DNA of 12,617 bases from Candidatus Eiseniibacteriota bacterium (GTDB taxonomy: Bacteria > Eisenbacteria > RBG-16-71-46 > JAGVPR01). How positions within the stretch are numbered: position 1 is the stretch's first letter; each line of letters starts with the position of its first letter. Below are positions 7,179 to 12,617 of this stretch, one piece after another. A model generated the notes under the pieces. That model was not told where the DNA came from. It ran no database searches and saw only the letters and a program-made list of their open reading frames with translations. The stretch spans positions 1 through 12,617 of the forward strand of contig JAGVPR010000338.1 in assembly GCA_020052115.1 (NCBI GenBank). Reading direction: 5' to 3'. A program made the position numbers and the translations under genes.

Positions 7179-7268
7179 GATCCCGCCGGCCGAGGCCGAC
7201 ATTCGATATCGGCGCGACCACAACTGCATGTCTATTACATCGGTAGGGGTGATGCCAAGAGGAGAACC
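7179..7268 (+). promoter_or_regulatory. Spacer and possible control region before sbp
   Basis: The 90 bases include a palindrome CGATATCG (7204-7211) inside a short hairpin (GCCGA 7195-7199, TCGGC 7209-7213), and CTATTA (7232-7237) followed by GG at 7246-7247. This loosely resembles the CTACTA..GG arrangement in the Rrf2 gene dyad. AGAGGAGAA just before the ATG is a good ribosome binding site. No clear -35/-10 pair is seen, so sbp may be transcribed from the Rrf2 promoter, its own promoter, or both. Confidence 0.3.
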
Positions 7269-8303
7269 ATGAAGCTCCGATCGCTCCTCCATCGTCGCCT
7301 GCGCGCGGAGGCCGTCATCGCCGGCTTCCTTCTGATCGCCGCCCCGGCGCTCGCGAAGAGCGAGAACGTGACGCTCCTCAACGTATCGTACGATCCGACT
7401 CGCGAGCTCTACCAGGAGTACAACGCGGCTTTCGCGAGGCACTGGAAGGCGAAGACCGGCCGGGAGGTCGTCGTCAACCAGTCACACGGCGGCTCCGGCA
7501 AGCAGGCCCGCGCCGTCATTGACGGCCTCGAGGCCGACGTCGTCACGCTCGCCCTCGCCTACGACATTGACGCCGTCAGCCGCAGCGGCCTGATCGCTCC
7601 CGGCTGGCGGGACCGCCTACCCCACCACAGCGCGCCCTACACCTCGACGATCGTCTTCCTGGTGCGCAAGGGGAACCCAAAGGGGATTCGCGACTGGCCG
7701 GACCTCGTGACGAAACCCGATATCACGATCATCACTCCGAACCCAAAGACCTCGGGGGGCGCGCGCTGGAACTACCTCGCCGCCTGGGGCGACGCCCTGC
7801 GCCGGCCCGGCTCAGACGACTCGAAGGCGCGCGCCATCGTGGCCGAGATGTTCCGCCGCGTGCCGGTGCTCGACACGGGGGCCCGCGGCTCCACGACGAC
7901 ATTCGTCCAGCGCGGGATCGGCGACGTGCTCCTCACGTGGGAGAACGAGGCGCTCCTGGCCGCCAGGGAATTCGGAAAGGGGCAGATCGAGATCGTCATC
8001 CCGACCCAGAGCATCCTCGCGGAGCCGCCGGTGGCTGTCGTGGACATGGTGGTGGACAAGCGCGGCACGCGCGAAGTGGCCGAGGCCTACCTGCACTACC
8101 TCTACTCCCCCGAGGGACAGGAGATCGCGGCAAGGCACTTCTACCGGCCGATTGACACCGAAGTGGCGGAGCGCTACGCCGCGCAGTTCCCTTCTCTCAA
8201 GCTCTTCACGATTGACGATCAGTTCGGGGGATGGGACAAGGCGCAGAAGACCCACTTCGACGACGGCGGCGTTTTCGATCAGATCTATGAGGCCGGTCAA
8301 TGA
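7269..8303 (+). CDS. sbp: Sulfate ABC transporter, periplasmic binding protein
   Basis: This protein binds sulfate (possibly thiosulfate) in the periplasm and delivers it to the CysTW permease. It is 344 residues with a Sec signal peptide: basic MKLRSLLHRRLR, hydrophobic core to about 26, and a likely cut after ALA at 27-29. Mature-part landmarks of the Sbp/CysP family are NVSYDPTRELY (38-48), SHGGSGKQ (72-79), DVVTLALAYDID (90-101) and PNPKTSGGARWNYL (157-170), which line the anion site. The ATG at 7269 follows AGAGGAGAA at good spacing. The stop overlaps the cysT ATG by four bases. Sbp versus CysP (thiosulfate) cannot be separated by eye, but a single binding protein next to cysTWA usually serves sulfate. 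Intact, with codon use like its neighbours. Confidence 0.95.
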   Translation: MKLRSLLHRRLRAEAVIAGFLLIAAPALAKSENVTLLNVSYDPTRELYQEYNAAFARHWKAKTGREVVVNQSHGGSGKQARAVIDGLEADVVTLALAYDIDAVSRSGLIAPGWRDRLPHHSAPYTSTIVFLVRKGNPKGIRDWPDLVTKPDITIITPNPKTSGGARWNYLAAWGDALRRPGSDDSKARAIVAEMFRRVPVLDTGARGSTTTFVQRGIGDVLLTWENEALLAAREFGKGQIEIVIPTQSILAEPPVAVVDMVVDKRGTREVAEAYLHYLYSPEGQEIAARHFYRPIDTEVAERYAAQFPSLKLFTIDDQFGGWDKAQKTHFDDGGVFDQIYEAGQ

Positions 8304-9139
8304 AACGTAAGGGGGGCCGCGCGAGCCGCGTCCTTCCCGGATTCCGCCTGACGCTCGGGCTCACGATCCTGTATCTCACGCTGCTCGTCTTGATTCCGCT
8401 CGCGACGCTGGCCCTCAAGTCCGCCACGCTCGACTGGGGCGCCTTCTGGCGCACGATCTCAGCACCGCGCGTGCTCGCCGCGTACCGGCTGAGCTTCGGC
8501 GCCGCGCTCGCCGGGGCGGCGCTCAATGGACTCTTCGGCCTCGTCATCGCGTGGGTGCTCGTGCGCTACCGCTTCCCGGGACGCCGCATCGCGGACGCGC
8601 TCGTGGACATGCCGCTCGCCCTCCCGACCGCGGTCGCGGGAATCGCGCTCACGGCGCTCTACTCCGTCAACGGTTGGATCGGAAAGCCGCTGGCCGCGGC
8701 CGGGCTCCACGTCGCGTTCACACCGCTCGGCGTGGTCGTCGCGCTCACCTTCATCGGACTGCCGTTCGTCGTTCGCACCCTCCAACCGGTGCTCGAGTCT
8801 CTCGATCCCGAGATCGAGGAAGCGGCCGCAAGCCTCGGCGCGAGGCGAAGGCAGATCTTCGGCCGCGTCCTGCTCCCGCACCTCCTTCCTGCCTGGCTCA
8901 CCGGCTTCGCTCTTGCGCTGGCGCGGGCACTGGGCGAGTACGGCTCGGTCGTCTTCATCTCGGGGAACATGCCGCTCAAGACCGAGATCGCGCCCTTCCT
9001 GATCATGACGAAGCTCGACCAGTACGACACCACCGGGGCGACGGCCATCGCGGTCGTCATGCTCGCAACGTCCTTTCTCCTGCTCGCCGCGGTGAACGGA
9101 TTGCAGGCGTGGACGACGCGACGCGGGCTCGCGGCGTAA
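8300..9139 (+). CDS. cysT: Sulfate ABC transporter permease CysT (CysU)
   Basis: This is one of the two membrane subunits of the sulfate importer. The 279-residue protein has about six hydrophobic segments (roughly 18-40, 62-88, 108-122, 142-160, 198-220, 246-268). The cytoplasmic EAA loop that docks on the ATPase is at 173-193 (EEAAASLGARR..LLP). Family features include PLALPTAVAGIALTALY (105-121) and LGEYGSVVFISGNMP (211-225). The ATG overlaps the sbp TGA (ATGA), and GAGG at 8289-8292 within the sbp end serves as ribosome binding site, implying coupled translation. Ten bases separate it from cysW. Complete. Confidence 0.95.
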   Translation: MKRKGGRASRVLPGFRLTLGLTILYLTLLVLIPLATLALKSATLDWGAFWRTISAPRVLAAYRLSFGAALAGAALNGLFGLVIAWVLVRYRFPGRRIADALVDMPLALPTAVAGIALTALYSVNGWIGKPLAAAGLHVAFTPLGVVVALTFIGLPFVVRTLQPVLESLDPEIEEAAASLGARRRQIFGRVLLPHLLPAWLTGFALALARALGEYGSVVFISGNMPLKTEIAPFLIMTKLDQYDTTGATAIAVVMLATSFLLLAAVNGLQAWTTRRGLAA

Positions 9140-9149
9140 CGGAGACACG

Positions 9150-10052
9150 ATGGTACCGACCAGAGCGCTTCCAGTCGCCGCCGCGACCATGCGCCGGCGC
9201 GGCCTCTCGGAGCCGCTCGCTCTTCGCGTGGTGCTGACGGCAGCGGCGCTCGGCTTCCTCGGGCTTTTCATCGTCGCTCCGATCGTCGTCGTCTTCGGCC
9301 AAGCGCTCTCGAAGGGGCTCGGCGCCTACGCAGCCGCACTCCGGACCCAGGATGCGCTCGCGGCGATGCGCCTCACGCTCCTGACCGCGGCGATCGCGGT
9401 CCCGCTCAACACCGCGTTCGGCCTCGCCGCCGGGTGGGCGATCGCCAAGTTCCGCTTCCCGGGAAAGAGCGCCCTCATCACGCTCATTGATCTCCCGCTC
9501 TCCGTCTCCCCGGTGATCGCCGGCATGGTCTTCGTGCTGCTCTTCGGCCGCTCCGGCCTCTTCGGTCCGTGGTTCACGGAGCACGGCATGAAGATCATCT
9601 TCTCGGTGCCCGGCATCGTTCTCGCGACGGTGTTCGTCACCTCGCCGCTCGTCGCGCGCGAGGTGATCCCCGTCATGCAGAGCGGCGGCACGGAGGATGA
9701 GGAGGCCGCGCGCGTTCTGGGGGCCGGCGGATGGGCGATCTTCAAGCGCGTGACGCTGCCGAACATCAAGTGGGGCGTGCTCTACGGCGCCATCATCTGC
9801 AACGCGCGGGCGATGGGCGAGTTCGGCGCGGTCTCCGTCGTATCGGGACACATCCGGGGGCAGACGAATACTCTGCCCCTGCACGTCGAGATCCTCTACA
9901 ACGAGTACGATTTCCAGGGCGCCTTCGCCGTCGCGTCGCTGCTCGTGTTTCTTGCTCTCGGCACCCTCGTGGCCCGAAGCGCCATCGAGTGGCGCGCGAG
10001 ACGGTCGGCGGCTGAATCCGAGCTGATCGCCGTTCGCGGGGAGGCGGCATGA
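9150..10052 (+). CDS. cysW: Sulfate ABC transporter permease CysW
   Basis: This is the second membrane subunit, partner of CysT. At 300 residues it is of normal length. It has hydrophobic segments at about 28-50, 75-98, 112-132, 150-168, 206-222 and 256-275, and an EAA loop at 183-204 (DEEAARVLGAGGW..LP). The segment AMGEFGAVSVVSGHIRGQT (221-239) followed by LPLHVEILYNEY is characteristic of CysW and separates it from CysT. The start ATG 9150 is preceded by GGAG at 9141-9144; an internal ATG giving MRRRGLSEP would shorten it by 13 residues and cannot be excluded. The stop overlaps the cysA start by four bases. Confidence 0.95.
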   Translation: MVPTRALPVAAATMRRRGLSEPLALRVVLTAAALGFLGLFIVAPIVVVFGQALSKGLGAYAAALRTQDALAAMRLTLLTAAIAVPLNTAFGLAAGWAIAKFRFPGKSALITLIDLPLSVSPVIAGMVFVLLFGRSGLFGPWFTEHGMKIIFSVPGIVLATVFVTSPLVAREVIPVMQSGGTEDEEAARVLGAGGWAIFKRVTLPNIKWGVLYGAIICNARAMGEFGAVSVVSGHIRGQTNTLPLHVEILYNEYDFQGAFAVASLLVFLALGTLVARSAIEWRARRSAAESELIAVRGEAA

Positions 10053-11137
10053 GCATCGAGGTCCGCGACATCAGCAAGTCGTTCGGAGATTTCGTCGCGC
10101 TGAAGGGCGTGGGCCTGCGCGTCGAGACGGGCGAGTTGGTCGCGCTCCTCGGGCCCTCGGGCTCCGGGAAGACGAGCCTTCTTCGCATCATCGCAGGGCT
10201 CGAGGCGCCGGATGAAGGCTCGGTGCTCTTCGACGGCGAGGACGCCACGAGCCGGAACGTCCGCGACCGCCGCGTCGGGTTCGTGTTCCAGCACTACGCG
10301 CTCTTCCGGCACATGACCGTCTTCGAGAACGTGGCGTTCGGCTTGCGCGTGCGGCCGAAGCGGCTTCGTCCATCGCAGGCCGAGATCCGCGAGAAAGTCA
10401 TGCACCTCCTCGGGATGGTCCAGCTCGATTGGCTCGCGGGCCGGTATCCGTCTCAGCTTTCGGGCGGGCAGCGGCAGCGCGTGGCGCTCGCGCGCGCGCT
10501 GGCGGTCGAGCCGAAGGTCCTCTTGCTCGACGAGCCCTTCGGCTCGCTCGATGCGCGTGTGCGACAGGAGCTGCGCCGCTGGCTTCGCCGGCTGCACGAC
10601 ACGATCCATGTCACCAGCGTCTTCGTCACCCATGACCAGGAGGAAGCCCTCGAGGTCGCCGACCGTGTCGTCGTCTTGAACGAAGGCCACGTCGAACAGA
10701 TCGGCACCCCGGAGGAGGTGTTCGAGCGGCCCGCGACGCCGTTCGTCATGAACTTCCTCGGCAGCGTCAATATCTTCCACGGGCGCGTCGAGGGCGGGAA
10801 GGCGCTGCTCGGCCCGATAGCGCTCGACTATCCCGATCACCCCCACGCCTCGGCGCTCCCCGCGGCGGGGTATGCGCGGCCGCACGAGCTGGATGTCGGG
10901 CGCTCGGCCGATGCCGCGAACGGTCTCTGGGCGATCCTCGAGCGAATGAATGCGGCGGGGGCGCTCGTCAAGATCGAGCTGGTTGGAGAGGACGGGAGGA
11001 TGCTCCAGGTCGAGATGCCGCGCGAGCGGTACCTCGAGCTCCGCCCGCAGCTTGGCGAGAGGCTGTACGTGAAGCCGCGAAACCTACGGGTGTTCCTCGA
11101 TACCGGGGAGCCGCCCAAGGATCCGCCTCGGCGCTGA
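10049..11137 (+). CDS. cysA: Sulfate ABC transporter ATP-binding protein CysA
   Basis: This ATPase energises the CysTW permease on the cytoplasmic face. It is 362 residues. All ABC motifs are present: Walker A GPSGSGKT (35-42), Q-loop Gln81, signature LSGGQ (137-141), Walker B VLLLDE (157-162), D-loop SLDA and switch His195 in VTHDQEEA. After residue about 235 comes the TOBE-like regulatory region with FLGSVNIFHGRVEGG, typical of CysA, and ARPHELDV near 275. The ATG at 10049 overlaps the cysW TGA (ATGA), and GGGGAGG at 10038-10044 is a strong ribosome binding site. It is the last gene of the importer operon. No obvious hairpin terminator follows in the 93 bases before intI. Confidence 0.96.
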   Translation: MSIEVRDISKSFGDFVALKGVGLRVETGELVALLGPSGSGKTSLLRIIAGLEAPDEGSVLFDGEDATSRNVRDRRVGFVFQHYALFRHMTVFENVAFGLRVRPKRLRPSQAEIREKVMHLLGMVQLDWLAGRYPSQLSGGQRQRVALARALAVEPKVLLLDEPFGSLDARVRQELRRWLRRLHDTIHVTSVFVTHDQEEALEVADRVVVLNEGHVEQIGTPEEVFERPATPFVMNFLGSVNIFHGRVEGGKALLGPIALDYPDHPHASALPAAGYARPHELDVGRSADAANGLWAILERMNAAGALVKIELVGEDGRMLQVEMPRERYLELRPQLGERLYVKPRNLRVFLDTGEPPKDPPRR

Positions 11138-11174
11138 GGCCCCTTCCCGACCCGGCGCGGCACAGCGCGGCACG

Positions 11175-11203
11175 TTGACTTGAACCCGACCCCGGCGTAA
11201 CCT
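11175..11203 (+). promoter_or_regulatory. Candidate intI promoter
   Basis: TTGACT (11175-11180, five of six) and TAACCT (11198-11203, with the important T1, A2 and T6) are separated by 17 bases. Transcription would start near 11210, and GGGGAG (11219-11224) then lies six bases before the GTG start. No SOS (LexA) box of the CTGT-N8-ACAG kind overlaps it. Confidence 0.55.
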
Positions 11204-11230
11204 CGGTTTGCCCGCCCGTGGGGAGCGCCT

Positions 11231-12292
11231 GTGACAGCGACACGCATTGTCAGCCCCCTTCGGTACCCGTTGCCTGCGACTCTGGGAATCGCAGCTCCGT
11301 CCTTCGTGCGTGAGCCGTTCCCGGGGGTTCCGCCTGAACCACGCCTCCTGGACCAGGTGCGTCGCGCCGTTCGGGTCCGGCATTACAGCCCACGAACCGA
11401 GCGCGCCTACGTCGCCTGGGTTCGACGATTCGTTCTCTTCCACGGCAAGAAGCACCCCGCCGGGATGGGAGCGCGCGAAGTGGTCGCGTTCCTCTCCGAC
11501 CTGGCCGTCCGCCGCAAGGTGAGCGCCTCCACCCAGAACCAGGCCCTGAGCGCCCTGCTCTTCTTCTACAGGGAGGTGCTTGGACAGCGGCTCGCCTGGA
11601 TGGACGAGATCGTCCGGGCCAGGCGACCTGTCCGCCTTCCAGTCGTTCTCACCCGCACCGAGACGATGGCGCTGCTCGGGCAGCTTCACGGGCTGCAGTG
11701 GCTGATGGCGTCGCTGCTGTACGGGTCGGGGATGCGGCTCATGGAGTGCTCCAGGCTGCGGATCAAGGACGTTGATCTCGAGCGGAACGAGATCACGGTG
11801 CGGAACGGAAAAGGCCAGAAGGACCGCGTGACGATCCTGCCCGAGAAGATCAAGGGACCGCTTCGGGCCCACATCGAGAGGGTGCGCATCCAGCATGGGG
11901 AGGACCTCGGGCAGGGTGCGGGGAGCGTCGAGCTTCCCCAGGCGCTTGAGCTCAAGTACCCGAGGGCGCCGTGGGCCTGGCCCTGGCAGTGGGTGTTCCC
12001 CGCGACCCGTTTCTATCTGGACCGCGAAACCGGGCGCCGGCGACGGCACCACCTCCACGAATCGGTCCTCCAGAGGGCTGTCACCGAGGCGGCGCGGCGA
12101 GCGGGGATCTCGAAACCTGCCAGCTGTCACACGCTCCGGCACTCATTCGCGACCCACTTGCTCGAGAGCGGGGCGGACATTCGGACAATCCAGGAACTCC
12201 TGGGCCACAGCGACGTCAGCACGACGATGATCTATACGCACGTCCTCAATCGCGGGGGTCGCGGCGTCAGGAGCCCCCTCGATGCGGAGTGA
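11231..12292 (+). CDS. intI: Integron integrase (IntI-family tyrosine recombinase)
   Basis: This enzyme recombines attI and folded single-stranded attC sites to insert or excise gene cassettes. The 353-residue protein has an N-terminal SAM-like DNA-binding domain (about 37-125, PRLLDQVRRAVRVRHYSPRT onward) and a catalytic domain with Arg169, Lys194 or Lys197, His300, Arg303, His326 and nucleophile Tyr335. The extra segment unique to IntI is present (about 236-260, with YPRAPWAWPWQWVFPA), as is the C-terminal HVLNRGGRGVRSPLD. This distinguishes it from XerC/D and phage integrases. All catalytic residues are intact. GTG 11231 is chosen because GGGGAG precedes it at six bases; homologues usually begin near PEPRLLDQV (35 onward), so the first 30 or so residues are an extension or the true start is internal (GTG at 11306). 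It lies 93 bases after cysA with its own promoter. Confidence 0.95.
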   Translation: MTATRIVSPLRYPLPATLGIAAPSFVREPFPGVPPEPRLLDQVRRAVRVRHYSPRTERAYVAWVRRFVLFHGKKHPAGMGAREVVAFLSDLAVRRKVSASTQNQALSALLFFYREVLGQRLAWMDEIVRARRPVRLPVVLTRTETMALLGQLHGLQWLMASLLYGSGMRLMECSRLRIKDVDLERNEITVRNGKGQKDRVTILPEKIKGPLRAHIERVRIQHGEDLGQGAGSVELPQALELKYPRAPWAWPWQWVFPATRFYLDRETGRRRRHHLHESVLQRAVTEAARRAGISKPASCHTLRHSFATHLLESGADIRTIQELLGHSDVSTTMIYTHVLNRGGRGVRSPLDAE

Positions 12293-12513
12293 GCGGCGAG
12301 GTCTCCGGAGAGCCGAGACTGTGCCCTGGGTGTGGGCCGGCCCACAGCTGCTGCAGTGTTTACCGGGCTAGCCAGCGGGCCGGCACAGGAGAACTCAGTC
12401 GCTCCGGCGGCGCAGCCGGAGGGATGTCCGCGTGGGCCTGGCGGTTACGGGGCCCGCAGGAGCCCGCACTGGGGTGCTAGATTGCGGGGGTAACCGGATA
12501 CGTTGAACTGTCC

Positions 12514-12527
12514 ACTTAACGTTAGAT
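12514..12527 (+). other. Candidate integron core recombination site (attI-like)
   Basis: ACTTAAC (12514-12520, fits RYYYAAC) abuts GTTAGAT (12521-12527, fits GTTRRRY, the cassette-crossover consensus). A simple attI needs such a pair of integrase boxes near intI, but known examples have a few bases between them; here the spacing is zero. The match is short, and the site is on the 3' side of intI, which is usual only for integrons with reversed integrase orientation. Confidence 0.3.
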
Positions 12528-12575
12528 CGACCGGCGGAAACACGACGAGAAGAGGAAGAGGTTAGGAGGAGCGGG

Positions 12576-12617
12576 TTGATTCCAGGTTCCGGGGCACCGG
12601 CGCTCGCACGTGCGGAC
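12576..12617 (+). CDS. Possible start of a gene running off the right edge
   Basis: AGGAGG (12564-12569) stands six bases before TTG 12576, an ideal ribosome binding site spacing, and the frame is open for the remaining 14 codons (LIPGSGAPALARAD). It begins 55 bases after the GTTAGAT core site, where the first cassette gene of an integron would be expected. Too little is visible to recognise a product; a chance open frame in GC-rich DNA is quite possible. Confidence 0.25.
   Translation, partial: MIPGSGAPALARAD

Larger units (their letters stand above)
12293..12617 (+). other. Non-coding region after intI with several GC inverted repeats
   Basis: No convincing complete gene is seen in these 325 bases. 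Structures found are a perfect 16-bp palindrome TGTGGGCCGGCCCACA (12331-12346), flanking arms CTGTGCC (12319-12325) and GGCACAG (12382-12388), a hairpin CTCCGGC/GCCGGAG with a six-base loop (12402-12421), and GGGCC/GGCCC (12434-12438 and 12451-12455). A core-site-like GTTAGAT and a possible new gene start follow. The repeats could terminate intI transcription, though no T-runs are seen, or be part of recombination sites or a structured RNA. Confidence 0.5.

Noticed and set aside
11138..11260. LexA (SOS) box at the intI promoter
   Set aside because: CTGT at 11229-11232 is not followed by ACAG at eight bases, and the spacing of nearby ACAC is wrong. No Gram-positive type box is present either.
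11971..12480. A 169-residue frame overlapping the end of intI and the region after it
   Set aside because: Most of it is a shadow of the conserved intI C-terminus; the part after 12292 resembles no known family and crosses the inverted repeats.
1..12617. tRNA or rRNA genes, CRISPR arrays, insertion sequences
   Set aside because: No cloverleaf-like segment, spaced repeat array, transposase frame or terminal inverted repeats was noticed.

Overview
This is a GC-rich bacterial chromosomal window (GC and third-position G/C are high throughout) carrying ordinary core-metabolism genes and an integron-type integrase close to the right edge. The taxon cannot be fixed from the sequence. The high GC, a DUF2723-type membrane glycosyltransferase, a small secreted lipoprotein and a chromosomal IntI would fit a soil or sediment lineage such as Gemmatimonadota, Eisenbacteria or a related candidate phylum; that is inference only.

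Layout. (1) Minus strand, 5216 down to 1: carA, carB and the N-terminal part of a DUF2723 (GT117-like) membrane protein. Each junction overlaps by one base (TAGTG at carA/carB, TGATG at carB/DUF2723), so the three look translationally coupled. CarAB makes carbamoyl phosphate for pyrimidines and arginine; the membrane protein runs off the left edge. A candidate promoter, three 15-bp repeats and a leader hairpin lie upstream of carA. (2) Plus strand, 5515-6576: a small lipoprotein of unknown function, two GC hairpins, and a DUF1905/YdeI-family protein. (3) Plus strand, 6723-11137: a cysteine-free Rrf2-family regulator followed by a complete sulfate ABC importer: binding protein sbp, permeases cysT and cysW, and ATPase cysA. 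ATGA overlaps join sbp/cysT and cysW/cysA. The regulator most likely controls this importer, and an imperfect dyad covers its own -10 and Shine-Dalgarno. (4) Plus strand, 11231-12292: an intact tyrosine recombinase of the integron integrase (IntI) subfamily with its own promoter.

The last 325 bases hold no convincing complete gene. They contain several GC-rich inverted repeats, a core-site-like GTTAGAT (12521-12527), and then an AGGAGG followed by a TTG-initiated reading frame open to the window end. Together these suggest, without proving, an integron in which the integrase points the same way as its cassettes and attI lies 3' of intI. This is the part most worth following up, and the window stops before a cassette array could be seen.
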